A stretch of 64,000 nt of DNA from Pomphorhynchus laevis. Its lineage: Eukaryota > Acanthocephala > Palaeacanthocephala > Echinorhynchida > Pomphorhynchidae. The position numbers and the translations under genes were made by a program. This document shows, in pieces, positions 21,262 through 32,080 of the stretch. Numbering within the stretch: position 1 is the first letter of the stretch; every line of letters begins with the position of its first letter. The notes beneath the pieces were generated by a model. It was not told the origin of the DNA. It did no database searches and worked only from the letters and a program-made list of their open reading frames with translations. The stretch lies in NCBI GenBank assembly GCA_012934845.2, contig WNNJ02000150.1:60614-124613 (forward strand), read 5' to 3'.

Positions 21262-21389
21262 CAACATACGCGGAAGAAATCAAAAAATTAAGGCAAATGA
21301 CAAGCGTAGTGCTGTGCAGGATGGCTTCCAGGTGCATACGAGACGCACGATTTGCTTTCCTCCGCCCAATCCCAGAACACTCAAGCTAG
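21262..21389 (+). pseudogene. Very short CXC-RLE C-terminal fragment
   Basis: An open frame reads YAEEIKKLRQMTSVVLCRM, then ASRCIRDARFAFLRPIPEHS and a stop. It matches the last 40 residues of the family (compare MTSRCVRGARSAINRPQ at the end of the 55395-57543 copy). It is followed at 21401-21420 by the family's 3' motif. It is a strongly 5'-truncated insertion. Confidence 0.75.
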
Positions 21390-21400
21390 ACTAGCTATAT

Positions 21401-21420
21401 TGGACCCATTTGCGGGTAAC
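21401..21420 (+). other. CXC-RLE 3' UTR motif
   Basis: TGGACCCATTTGCGGGTAAC: same CCC-N6-GGG arrangement as at 21157, just after the stop codon of the short fragment. Confidence 0.7.
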
Positions 21421-21529
21421 CCGATTCTTTCTGTATGTTTAATAATTTGCTTCTCTCCTAAAAATAATAAGAGTTATTACTATTAATAAGAGTCTTAATA
21501 GTAATAATCTGATAATTAAATAAGTTGGT

Positions 21530-24500
21530 ATCTTTGAACTGATTCAACTTTAAGTATATTCTAAAATAGGCACGACTTGGACGTAGTAAAGCGGATCGAG
21601 GTATTCTAATGCTCATTGAAAGTCCACACATAACTAATGGTCCGATTTCTTGACGCAATTTTGAGATTTCGTATCCATGGGTGCTGGAATTCCTTATAGT
21701 TAGTTTACGAGCGATTATTTGCAGGCAACGGTTAGCGTCGATACCTAGTCCGGCAGAATTTGACATTATAAATGGCAGGAATAAATATTTCCCGTATGCG
21801 CTCAGAATATTTGGCTTGCTTGCGTTGAGCATGAAAAGTGAATGCTGATTCAGTCGATTTAGTAGCACTCGAGGGCGCATGTACATTAAAAATACATATA
21901 TCTAGGAAAGTGCGCTCCGTATGACTACCAAATAAACCATTGCAAGCAATGTCTAGACGGGCATTTTTATCCTGGGTCGTACTTGAATGTTGAAAACATA
22001 CACCGGGACTCAGAGTGTAGAACTGGTTCGATCTGTACACATGATGAGACGCTAGTGATTATATTGGCAAGATAGTCGCGAATACAGCTGTGTCTGATTG
22101 ATGGAAGAAAGCCGTGTTTACAAGATAGAGCATGAGACAATGAGTTTGATTGTCCACAAGAGCAAAGTTTCGGAGAATCACTGGCTAGTTCACCGTATCG
22201 ACAGGCTATGGCATCTCTAAAAATTGTGTTGTTGAGAATACTTTTAGACGTGATTGATGGCTAAGCAGTAAGTCATGATGATGATCCGCTTACGCTTGCG
22301 AGACCCAAAGCATTCCGAACACTCTCGTTCAATTCCTCATTGACAATCGAGCGTTCTTGTTTGCGTCATTCTTGGTTCAGTAGAGCAATTTTCGTTCGAT
22401 ATACTTATTGATGTTTGAGCTGATCGTCATGACTTAGGCTTTTATCGAATGCATTGCAGAAACCGGTAGATTGCTCATGATTTGTAATGACACTGCCAGT
22501 AGGATTAAAAATTCCAAGACCACCCATACCTACTGGTAGGTTGTATAATTTCTACATTATGTCATTGGGTGTGGATTCGATATTTAGTAGGCTTCTTAAT
22601 TCCACGCGCAGCTCGTGTTCAAGTATACTAAACTAATCAGGTTCACATGAGCTTGTTCTCTGAAGATAGTTCCAGGTGTGCTGCAAAGATTTTGTGAGAC
22701 ACGTGTAGTATACTTGTAAATCTCTATCTCCAACCTTATATAAGTGCAGCAGCTTGTCATGTATTGAAGTGATTTTATTATTTATAGTTACCTTTGTGAA
22801 ATCGTCTGTCCTAATGGGAGCGCCAAGCATAGTCACTCCATGCTCTGTAGCTTCAACTCCATGTTGACTTAGCAAGTCGAGTGATTGTGATGTGAGTTTG
22901 GATTGCACAAGTACTTACATTTTCCCGAGTAAACATGGAAACCGTATTTCGGCCCGATTTCCTTCAAATATATATGCGTCGTATACCTCTTCGCAGAACC
23001 AATTAAATTACCATCATCGGCATACCACAACTGATGTACACCAGGGAATTTATCACGTATTTTGTGAATCATTAGTAAAGTTGCAGCAGCAAAGGCGTCC
23101 ATTGCTAATACATCGCCTTGTGTAAAACCCTCCTGGCATTGTAACGTTTTATCACAGATAATGAGAACTGGATCATCGCGGTATAGGTTTTGTAGTACTA
23201 CCTTAAAGCAGGGCAGACCCGTTGCATGTTGGTAAGAGCCAATCTACGGTTTACTCGATTAAATGCGTTATCGACGTCGATAGTCAGTAGAATCTGGTCA
23301 GATTTGGTTTTTAATATTGATCGTATCGAATGTATTAAACATTCAGCACCCGAACTCGTACATGCAAGGCTTGCAGGTTTCCGCATATTCTTTGTAGTTT
23401 AGGCTGATCAATGTTCAGAATTGACTTGGACATTACACAACGACTAAAGTTACCCACTCCAATTGGTCCCACACCTTTCTATTTGATTAGAGCTATTAAG
23501 TGACTCGACGATAAAGCCCGCATCGATTCTGGAGAAGCAATTTCTGTTGCTAATTGTCTGGCGCATTGTGCTAATGCTCTTGCGAGTTTTAGAGAGTCCT
23601 CACCATATGCGTTTAGCATTTTTGACAAGGCAAGATCATCCAGTTCAGAAAGGCCAGCCCCTCCCTTTATGCGCTTGCTTGTTGATGCAATTGTAGGACT
23701 GTAGATTGTCTCAGATAGAGATGGAATACAGGCTCACAATAGTAATTCTCAATTTCTATAAAATGTGGATCAACAATGTCAGCTGTTTGATGTTTTTCAA
23801 AAGGATTTCTCGAACGGATTTGGAATCTATTAAATCATCAGGATGGTGTAAAGTACCAGTATTTTGAGATTTCATTGCCGATGAAAGTCTACCAGATCTG
23901 ACCTGACTGACAAAATACCCTTTTCCAATCACCTGCTGGATTGTTTTGTTTTCGAAGCGTGTGCAGACTTTGCATTAAAACGGCGTCATCAAATAATTAT
24001 TTTAGTTGACCCGCCGACCATAACTTCATTCTTCTTGCGATCGTCCGTTTAGCTGTTTTAATGTAATTGCGCTTGGAGCGTTGCAATATCAAGTGGCCAA
24101 ACACAACAGCACTCATTAAAGAATCACATTTCACACTTGGGGTTTTCGTATATTCGTGCGAGTTCGTTTATGACATCATATGCGTGCTGACTTTTAGGTA
24201 AACGGAAGAGATTCGGAGTCCATTTGAACACTGTTTCGAATATGTCTTATTGAATAATTCGTAGACAAATTGTTGTGTTCAGCTAGTTGATACATATCCA
24301 TCGGATTCTTATTTTCGTTTTGTACATAGTGTGCCATATCGTAGGCTAATTACACTTGTTCGCCAGAATGCACACCGTTAGTATCTGGCTCGTTTGTGTT
24401 GCGATGCTCTTGTACTTATTTGTGTTGCGATGCTCTTGCGTGACGTGTACTTATTGGATATAAATGGCTGTTTCTATTTGTACATCGCGATGCTCTGCAA

Positions 24501-24607
24501 TTCACGCATGCTAGTTTTGATTTTGCGCATCTGTAACTTTTACATACAGCGGCTGGCCCATTACAAGTACAACATAAAGACTCGTTTGAGGGGTGTCCTC
24601 GTACCAT
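21530..24607 (-). pseudogene. CXC-RLE element, near full length, heavily decayed
   Basis: The start at 24607 reads MVRGHPSNESLCCTCNGPAA, with one cluster cysteine changed to tyrosine (CKSYRCAK), and stops at 24416. RT parts follow: ILLTIDVDNAFNRVNRRLAL (23260-23386 region), LWYADDGNLIG (about 23010-23040) and LGAPIRTDDF. The nuclease is DKNARLDIACNGLFGSHTER then TFLDICIFNVHAPSS (21890-22000 region), followed by RKQAKYSERI. The C-terminus is near 21540. Many frameshifts and stops exclude function. The 23400-24400 stretch holds only faint matches. The YADD and nuclease residues are still legible. Confidence 0.8.
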
Positions 24608-24679
24608 TTTAGGTGCGTATTGTAAGTTGTATACTTACACAACGAACTGACAACGAAATAATTGAAGTTGTAAGTTGTT

Positions 24680-24760
24680 GATCCTGAATTAAAGTTGAAT
24701 GAATTGATCCTGAATTGAAATTGAAGTTGATCCTGAATTGAAATTGAAGTTGATCTGTAA
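24680..24760 (-). repeat. 23-bp minisatellite upstream of the decayed CXC-RLE copy
   Basis: GATCCTGAATT starts at 24680, 24706 and 24729, with a partial unit at 24752; the spacing is 26, 23 and 23 bases. It lies in the 5' UTR, about 75 bases upstream of the start codon. No shared leader was recognised upstream. From 24761 to 25179 I see no gene. Confidence 0.8.
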
Positions 24761-25179
24761 GAATTTATAATAACCCAGACAATTTTAACGTCTACTAATA
24801 ATATAGAAATTTTTATTATTGAGTTAGTATTAAACAACCAAATGTTGTAAACCAACAGAAAAAGAAGAAAAGTAACCACCACATACTGCTGTGAAAACAA
24901 ATCAGATTAAGATGTTCGATTTCCAACCAGGGTAATTAACGGGTGGAATGCACTAAATTGCCTTGATATCTCTAGTAGTATATCTAGTGATGCTATCAAT
25001 AAAGCCATCAAAACCGAGATTAGGAATTTGCGACTACTATTTGTTTAAATTTTTTTGTTGATGTTTTTTTATTTTTTATTTTATCCTGTTTTGTAAGTGA
25101 CACGGTCTTGTAGCTCATTTGCTTCTGTTTGTTATAATGATAATGAGATAATATTTATTAAATAGATTTACATTTGGAG

Positions 25180-25197
25180 TTCCCGCAAATGGGCTTC
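25180..25197 (-). other. CXC-RLE 3' UTR motif
   Basis: The minus strand reads GAAGCCCATTTGCGGGAACT, about 85 bases beyond the stop codon of the copy at 25280-28297. Confidence 0.7.
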
Positions 25198-25279
25198 AAC
25201 ACGAAACGTATTATATATACAATATATTATGATATGTCAAGTTAGTTGAAGGTTACTATATTAAGATTGTAGTTAATTG

Positions 25280-28200
25280 TTAATCAATTTGTCTGACCGA
25301 AGACCGACGTAATGCTAAGGACGAGCATCTTGCGAGGGCGAAAGAAACGTCTGCTCGCAGTGAAGTTACACACTCGCTGTATGTCGATCCATGCTTTCGG
25401 GCTTGCTTGCTTGCTATGATCGTCAACATATTTTTGGCAGATGGTCCTATGCTTTCTACAGTAGATAAAGTGAGAAGAATTAATCCGGCGCATTCGAGTT
25501 TTGTAACTCTCTCTAAGTACTTACTCCGTTTCCTGTTTTCATGATAGGTATGTGAACTCTGCATATTCAAAGCGTAAGACTGAGCAAGTGGATTGAAAAC
25601 ACAGACGTCCATGAAGGACCGCTCCGTCGAATCGCCAAAAAGACTGTTGCATACTAAATCGAGCCTAGTATATCTATCCTTTGTAGTAGAATCATTCTCA
25701 AAAATCATCCCTTCAGGAACTGGTGTAAGACATGGTTCGGTTAATACGTTATAGCATACATCCTTTAGAGCTGAACCAATTACATCGCGTATAATATTAT
25801 GTCGAATGATGGGGATTCCTCCTATTTTACACGATTGGGCATGAGAGATATTAAGTTTTTCGCCACAAGTGCATTTGTCGGGAATATCGTTTGGACTCCA
25901 TCCGAAGCGTGTTGCAAGTGCGTCTTGGAATTTCTGTCTTGATAGGACGCGTTTATAGTAGATGGAAGGAAAACTGCTTAACCGCAGTGAAGATCCGGGA
26001 GCATCGGCGATGTGTTTGAGTAAATTCTGCTGTGTCAAATTTAAGCTGCTTATAGCCGTATGTGCTTCCACTTTTTGTGCTACCTTTTTCTCTTGTTTAA
26101 TTTTGCAGGATATGTGTTGCTGTTCATCATCCCATAGAGCTGCTTCGACATTAAAGAAGGGGACACACATACGTTTGGAGTTTTCATATTCTGTTATTGT
26201 ATTTACACTAGGTTTCATTATGCCAAGTCCACCTAGTCCAATCGGTAGTTGCAGAATTGATTCCCACTGTTGATTAAGATTGATCTTACCAGTTATAGCA
26301 GGTACAAGATTATTAAATGGCGCAGTGTCCAGTCGGAAGAACCATACTGAGTTTAGTAAACAGGTGCGTTTTAGGTGCGTCCATCGGAATTGTAGGCCTT
26401 TAGTAAGCATTGTAAAAGCGACTTGACTGTCTATCAAGGCCAATTCTCTCAGTGTTTCGATTTGAACAACCCACTTTTCAGTCATTTTCTCAACGTTTTC
26501 CCTTATGTAGTCTGATTCTCCTATAAAACTGCCTAGTAGCTTAACACCACGATTTGACACTTGTACTTCTCTTTGTTTGAAAAATTCGCCTTCTCTGAAT
26601 GAAGATCCCTGATGTATTAAGATGGTACATTTTAATGGATTTAAATGGAATCCGTATCTTGCACTTATATCGTAGATATAGTCCAACAGCGATAACAAAT
26701 CTTCATAGCGCCCTACGCATACTTCGTCGGCTGCGTACCACCGATGAACAATACCAGGAAATCTAGTTCTGAGGTCTTGAATTAGCGGCAGTGAAGCAGC
26801 TGCGTATGTACACATTGCAAGGGGATCACCTTGGGTGAACCCTTCCTCAGAGAGAATTATATCTTTGTGTACAGATAATGTAGAAGGAGAGGAATAACAA
26901 TTTGCAAGGATTGTCGATAGACTTGGGCATACTTTGATCATATTCTCGAGTGCGATTGATCTGTTGATGCTATTAAATGCGTTTTCAGCATCCAGCATTA
27001 AAATACAGTGTTCTTCAGATCTCTCATATTCATTTCGTATAGAGTATATTCCGAACTCAGTGCCGCAGCGTTGACCTGCATATAGCTGTGTTTTGCCTGG
27101 AACTGTTATTACTTGCTTGCGTATACGGCTTGAAATTATTCTACCGACAATGCGACGAAGGACTTGCCCAATTCCTATAGGTCGAACTCCCGGACACTTA
27201 TCTAGGTGTATTAATCTGCATACCTTGTATGCTTCGAGTTGGACATCATCTATTATGTCAGTAGCAATGCGAATTGCAAATTCCGCTACCTGATCTGCAA
27301 GATTTCTGGATTCAGGTTCGTCTTAAATCAGCATTGACCTCTAATGATTTGCATCCATTCCGGAAGGACCTGCACATCCGTTGGTTCGTTTAGAGGCTCT
27401 TTGAACATCATCTACGTTAATGTCCCGAAAAATTACATCGCTAAACTGAGGACATTCATCAATATCTGAATGAAGAAGACATTTAACGTCTAATGGGGAT
27501 GGTTTCGGATGCAGACTTTTTAGCTTCTCAAATACCGTTATATACTGACATTTATCCGATAACTGCAATATCCTTGAATTCTCCCGGCCACTGCTCAGTA
27601 GACGCATCGCCGCTTTAAATTTTCCATTATGTGTTAGTTTTATGATATTCTGCAAAATTTTATCTGTTCCTATCTGAGTCCGTCATTGGCAGGGGCTGTC
27701 ATTTTGTTGAAGAAAACGTGCTTCGATAAGAAGTGCTTTTATATCGCCATCTTTCCACATCCTTATCCTTCGTTCAAGGGTTTTTCTCAGGACACTGACC
27801 TTGCGGGATGAAATTCTCTGGAGAATCAGTTATGGCAAAATCGTCATTATTTTAAATGAGATGTTTGCCTTAGCCATGTTGTTGTTGAAAATAACAAGCT
27901 GAGACGTCATTAATTCGATAAATGTCCTTGTGAGGTTGTATTTAGGTAAGTTGAATAAATTCGATATTCAGTGTATTACTTCGTAGTAAATGGCATTTAT
28001 TCTTACTGATAATTCATCGAGTTGTAACAAATTTGAGTTTAGCGTGGATATAGTGTTTCTGGCTGTATTAATTGCTAAATTGCTCGAAGAATCAATTGTT
28101 GGACAGCTTGCAGTAACAGTTGTTGGGATAATTTCGGCTTCGTTATAATCACAAGATGTTGTTTGATTGCGACAATTCGGGGCCTGACAGTTGACACAAT

Positions 28201-28297
28201 GTTTGGAATCTTTTACACATCGGCAACGTTTACATGCAGCTGCGGAACCATTACAGTTGCAACACCTTGTTGTGTTCGACGGCTTCCCGCGTGTCAT
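25280..28297 (-). pseudogene. CXC-RLE element with a few stops; RT-nuclease block almost intact
   Basis: The start at 28297 reads MTRGKPSNTTRCCNCNGSAA and CKRCRCVKDSKHCVNCQAPN. The first block stops at 27968. The frame resumes at 27655 and is interrupted only by TAG near 27341 and TAA near 27324. It is then open to 25280 with GVRPIGIGQVLRRIVG, LMLDAENAFNSINRS, EGFTQGDPLAMCTYAAASLP, RWYAADEVCVG (YADD changed to YAAD), CTCGEKLNISHAQSCKIG, RYTRLDLVCNSLFGDSTERS and FMDVCVFN. Loss of the first catalytic aspartate of YADD should kill the RT. The start codon sits right after the shared leader. Confidence 0.85.
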
Positions 28298-28301
28298 TGT
28301 T

Positions 28302-28351
28302 TGTATGTATTTTAGATTGTATGTATTTTAGATCTCAAACTTATTTAAGGT
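28302..28351 (-). promoter_or_regulatory. Shared 5' leader abutting a CXC-RLE start codon
   Basis: The minus strand reads ACCTTAAATAAGTTTGAG, ATCTAAAATACATACA, then a second ATCTAAAATACATACA, then AACAATG. The last part of the leader is duplicated, and only a few bases separate it from the ATG at 28297. No separate minisatellite is present in this copy. Confidence 0.8.
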
Positions 28352-28414
28352 CTAATGATATAGATATATCATTAGACCTTAAATGATATCATTTAGACCT
28401 TATATCATTAGACC
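28345..28414. repeat. Chained inverted repeats at a 5' leader boundary
   Basis: TTAAGGTCTAATGATAT (28345-28361) is followed after 4 bases by its exact complement (28366-28382). The 14-base palindrome AAATGATATCATTT follows (28381-28394), then a third copy of the arm (ATATCATTAGACC, 28402-28414). The array begins inside the first bases of the leader and extends outward. Confidence 0.9.
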
Positions 28415-28517
28415 CTTGGTTATAATGATAATTATAAAATAAATAATAATTATTATATTCTGTATATATACTTTTTTTAATAAATAATTTCTTTTTGCAC
28501 AATTTACAGTCCACTGC

Positions 28518-28535
28518 TTCCCGCAAATGGGGCAT
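28518..28535 (-). other. CXC-RLE 3' UTR motif
   Basis: The minus strand reads ATGCCCCATTTGCGGGAA, about 40-60 bases after the coding end of the fragment at 28577-28826. Confidence 0.7.
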
Positions 28536-28576
28536 TTATATAAATGTTAATTATGAGTGATTGTTGATCCTCTGTT

Positions 28577-28826
28577 TTATGTCCTTTCTTCTGTATCGTC
28601 GTAGCGATACAATTGAGACGCGGGAATTCGAGTTGAATGAATGCACATTGAGACTGTTCGAGCAATTGCAATGCTGAATATCGTGCGCACATGTGAAACA
28701 CAATCAGAATATTGACGTCCCGTACGCATCGAATATTTTGCTGCTATCCAGCTGATTACTTGTAAGGCTTCTCTCCAAGGTATGGAGGAGCTTCCAGATG
28801 TCGAGATGAGATTACTTGACATTAGA
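28577..28826 (-). pseudogene. CXC-RLE C-terminal fragment
   Basis: The open frame reads SNLISTSGSSSIPWREALQ, ISWIAAKYSMRTGRQYSDCV and SHVRTIFSIAIARTVSMCIH, matching the last 90 residues of the family (SSSGGSSQESNRIMKQIASK pattern in the 57722-60127 copy). It lacks everything upstream. Its 5' truncation point meets the plus-strand fragment at 28826 head-to-head. Confidence 0.7.
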
Positions 28827-29089
28827 AGGTGATACGTAGGGCAACAAAGGTAGTACATTCTTTGAGAGAACTTCCTTACGAGGATCGTCTTCGGTCTTTA
28901 AATATGCAGTCGTTATGTGATATTCGTGACTCGTGGGATTTGTGTCTTGTATGGGAGGTATTTCACAATGAACATCATGTGTTGCGTGAGCTCTTCAACA
29001 TTCGATCAACTCGAGCTTTACGAGGTCACTCGTTTTATCTTAGTCGCCGACGAATAGTACATTCTAGGACGATTCAATTCGAACAATGA
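28826..29089 (+). pseudogene. CR1/RTE-like RT C-terminal fragment
   Basis: KVIRRATKVVHSLRELPYED, RLRSLNMQSLCDIRDSWDLC and LVWEVFH match the QRRATKLVPxLRxLPYEERL stretch that ends many CR1/RTE-type RT proteins, and the frame closes at 29089. It is 5'-truncated and unrelated in detail to the four main families. It probably belongs with the tail at 2395-2520. It is followed by a TAA-rich simple repeat. Confidence 0.7.
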
Positions 29090-29113
29090 ATAATAATAAT
29101 ACAAATTTATTTA

Positions 29114-29150
29114 ATGTGGCAAATGCGTACAAGCTGTACGCTTACAAGTC
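29114..29150 (-). other. RRM-CR1 3'-terminal hairpin
   Basis: The stem GCGTAC (29125-29130) pairs with GTACGC (29136-29141) around AAGCT. It is followed on the minus strand by ATTTGCCACATTAAATAAA. This copy uses a T-A/A-T pair where the other copies use G-C, so pairing is preserved by compensatory change. It is likely recognised by the element's own RT. Confidence 0.8.
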
Positions 29151-29170
29151 CACAAACAAAAATGAGAAAG

Positions 29171-32080
29171 TCAAGCAGTTAAATTGTTCAGATGGGATCG
29201 GATTTGTCGTTTGAAGCACTGCAGGGAAGTTGATTGGCGTATATGAATGGGCAGATGATTCCACGATAGAGGAGCAGCCACCAGGAAGGAGCGGAGTCCA
29301 AAGGAGGTAGAGTAGTTTGGGACATGTAAAAGAAGGGAATTACAGAAACGCAAGGAGCAGTAAACAGGACGAGAATTATAAAGAAAAGGAAGGTTGAGAA
29401 ATGAAGGGGTATAAAAAGTTACAAGGCGGAAAACAACGATAAGAAGACGAATTTGAACACGACAATAAATTGTAGGCAAATCGAGAGAAGCAAGATGGTA
29501 GGATGTGTGATCAAAACGACGAAGACGGAGGAGAATTCGGACAGCTGCGTTGACGATGCGTTGTAGGGGAAGAAGAGTGGATTTAGGTGAGTTGGAAAAT
29601 AGACTAAGACAATAATCGAGTCTAGAAAAAAGGAGAGATGATATGAGAGTCATACAAGAAGGGAAATCGATCAATCTACGAACTTGACGGAGGTTGCGGA
29701 GTATCAAGGTAGATGAGCGTACTTTATCTCTAACGAAAGGTTTAAGTGAAAGTCGGTTGTCAAAATGGAAGCCTAGGAAAACGAGATTATCAACGATAGG
29801 AAGAATTTTAGAATTTAATGATACGGAGGGAGGTTCGAAGCCGAGGCGTCGAGGTAGGATCCACATAATTTTGGATTTATCAGGATTCAGAGAAAGGCGA
29901 AGGGAAGAAAGATGATTGGAAATTGAGACAAGGCAGTCGGAAGCAGAAACACTAAGATCGCGAATACGATAAACAGGTGCATGAGCATAGATGAGAATGT
30001 CATCAGCATATTGCATAACATGGAAGTTAAATTTATGAGAAATCGAAGACAAATCACCAAGAAGAAGAGAGAAAAGTATAGGGCCTAATACGGAGCCTTG
30101 CGGAACACCGGACGGAATGGACGAAGGATGGGAGAGAGAAGAGTTAGAGTATACGCGAAATGTACGGTTTGATAGATATGAAGAAAACCATGATACAGTG
30201 GGTAAAGAGAAGCCATAATCATGACGAAGGCGATGGAGAAGAATCGAGTGATCGACGATGTCAAAAGCAGACGATAGATCAAGAGAAACTATGACACTAC
30301 ATAATTTATGATCGCGCGATATGAGTAAGTCGTTATAAACTTTAAGACATGCAATTTCGGTAGAGTAATTAGAGCGAAAAGCGGCTTGGAAGGGAGGAAA
30401 TAAGTTAGAGGAATAGAGATATGTATTAACTTGCTTAAGAACGAGACGCTCAAGGAGTTTAGAGAGGGTTGGGAGAAGTGAGATTGGACGGTACGAAGAT
30501 GGTAGTGAAGAGTCGAGAGATTGCTTTTTGATGATAGGACGAACAGTGGCGCATTTCCAGATGGAAGGAAATGTACAGCTACGGATGGACGAGTTGAACA
30601 ATGTGGTTAGGAAGGGTAAGATAAAAGTGCAGATATTTTTAAGTAAGTGAGTGGGAATTGGGTCAGAAGGAGAGGTTTTATTAGGTAATGACAGCAGAAC
30701 CGAAGAAACTTCATCAGACGAAACGGAAAGAAGGTGGAATAGTTCTGGGAGGGAAGTATTTAAAGATAAGAGTGGGTACAAGGGGGCTATGGGTAGTAGG
30801 GAAAGTAAATTAGATAGCTTAGTTTGTAGATAAGAAGAAAATTCATCAGGATTTATATTACAAGGGGTAGATGATCGTGAAAGAATTGAGTTTAAGATTT
30901 TCCAATGAGATTTCGAGTTGGAAGATGACTCGAGTTGATTTCGCCAAAAGAGAGTACGTTTAGTACGTATAAGAATGAGATGTGAACGGCGTTGAGAAAA
31001 GTAGGAATCACGAAGATTTGGAGGGAGTGAGTTGGGTGAACGTTTAAGAAAGCGTTTATACATACGAAAAGAGTGACGGAGTCGACGCTTAGAAAGACTA
31101 CAGTCAGAATCGAACCAGGGAGCATGGCGCAAGCGCTGGGAACGTCGAAGTCGACCAGGTAGAAGGTTATTGAGGATCGACGTAAGTTCAGAATCAAACA
31201 GAATGCAGAGATCATCGGGAGAGAGATAGTTAAGAGGAAGTGAAAATAGTGAAGAATTGAGTAAGGCTGTGCAGAGAATAGGGATATCGAGAAGCTTCCA
31301 GGGTCGACTTGGTGTAGATAATGGTAAAGGCGGAGAAGGAGGATGGGGACGAGTAAGAGTAAGAGTGACAAGGAAATGATCGGACAAACCAGGATCAGTA
31401 ATTGACAAGGAGGTATAGTCATTGAAGCAGTTAGGAACAGCAATGATGTCGAGAGCACCGCCGAGAATATGAGTTGGGCTTGTTGAAAGTAATTTATAGT
31501 TAAAATCAGAAAAAAGATTAGTTAAAGTGATAGAGTCAGAGTCAGACGGGCGATCAAGACGAATGTTAAAGTCACCGAGAACAAAAGAAGGAGTATAAGA
31601 CAATGAACAGTGAGACATTAGATCTGCAAGGTCGTTAAAGAAGATACGTGATGGGGCAACTGAACCTGGACGGTATACAATCACAAGTTCCAGAGGGAAA
31701 GGCGTTGATAATCTGCATATGAGTAATTCGAACGAGGTGTAACGGATGTTAACGTTGATTTTACGTAAAGACATTGGGTGACGAGCAATGGCAACAATAC
31801 CGCCATGGTTAGACGCAGTAGATGTATGAGATGTAATTTGACGAGCTGATTCAACTAGAGAACAACCAGAGCGACATAGACGACGAATAGCAAGATCGTT
31901 GGAGTCAGTGTGCCAGGATTCGGTAATGCAGAGAATATCGATAGATAATTGATCGAAGATATCGAGAAGCATATCAGCTTTATGAAGAATGGAGCGAGTA
32001 TTGAATAGACTAAGACGAAAAGTATGCTTAGGAGCGAGATCGACTAGCGAAGAAGACAAGGGGGAGAGATGGGACGCCAT
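29171..32080 (-). CDS. RRM-CR1 family ORF2: AP endonuclease-reverse transcriptase, intact (969 aa)
   Basis: A full-length ORF2 starts at the ATG at 32080. The AP-type endonuclease occupies about residues 20-240: SLFNTRSILHKADM, CITESWHTDSNDL (about 54), VLGDFNIRLD (about 168) and DHFLVTL (about 233). The RT has RPISLLPTLSKLLERLV, SVIVSLDLSSAFDIVDHSIL (about 600), SGVPQGSVLGPILFSLLLGD, MQYADDILIYAHA (about 690, catalytic YADD intact) and LNPDKSKIMWILP. The thumb and C-terminus end IRSHLNNLTA. It nicks target DNA and copies the element RNA at the nick. It overlaps the ORF1 end by 37 bases, suggesting coupled translation. It is the best preserved RRM-CR1 ORF2 here and could still be active. CR1/L2-type placement rests on the AFDxVDHxxLL motif. 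Confidence 0.92.
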   Translation of the reverse strand: MASHLSPLSSSLVDLAPKHTFRLSLFNTRSILHKADMLLDIFDQLSIDILCITESWHTDSNDLAIRRLCRSGCSLVESARQITSHTSTASNHGGIVAIARHPMSLRKINVNIRYTSFELLICRLSTPFPLELVIVYRPGSVAPSRIFFNDLADLMSHCSLSYTPSFVLGDFNIRLDRPSDSDSITLTNLFSDFNYKLLSTSPTHILGGALDIIAVPNCFNDYTSLSITDPGLSDHFLVTLTLTRPHPPSPPLPLSTPSRPWKLLDIPILCTALLNSSLFSLPLNYLSPDDLCILFDSELTSILNNLLPGRLRRSQRLRHAPWFDSDCSLSKRRLRHSFRMYKRFLKRSPNSLPPNLRDSYFSQRRSHLILIRTKRTLFWRNQLESSSNSKSHWKILNSILSRSSTPCNINPDEFSSYLQTKLSNLLSLLPIAPLYPLLSLNTSLPELFHLLSVSSDEVSSVLLSLPNKTSPSDPIPTHLLKNICTFILPFLTTLFNSSIRSCTFPSIWKCATVRPIIKKQSLDSSLPSSYRPISLLPTLSKLLERLVLKQVNTYLYSSNLFPPFQAAFRSNYSTEIACLKVYNDLLISRDHKLCSVIVSLDLSSAFDIVDHSILLHRLRHDYGFSLPTVSWFSSYLSNRTFRVYSNSSLSHPSSIPSGVPQGSVLGPILFSLLLGDLSSISHKFNFHVMQYADDILIYAHAPVYRIRDLSVSASDCLVSISNHLSSLRLSLNPDKSKIMWILPRRLGFEPPSVSLNSKILPIVDNLVFLGFHFDNRLSLKPFVRDKVRSSTLILRNLRQVRRLIDFPSCMTLISSLLFSRLDYCLSLFSNSPKSTLLPLQRIVNAAVRILLRLRRFDHTSYHLASLDLPTIYCRVQIRLLIVVFRLVTFYTPSFLNLPFLYNSRPVYCSLRFCNSLLLHVPNYSTSFGLRSFLVAAPLSWNHLPIHIRQSTSLQCFKRQIRSHLNNLTA

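Noticed and set aside
24394-24612. Hydrophobic, cysteine-rich plus-strand frame that looks membrane-like
   Set aside because: It is the complement of the CXC-RLE start on the minus strand, whose cysteine cluster is recognisable.
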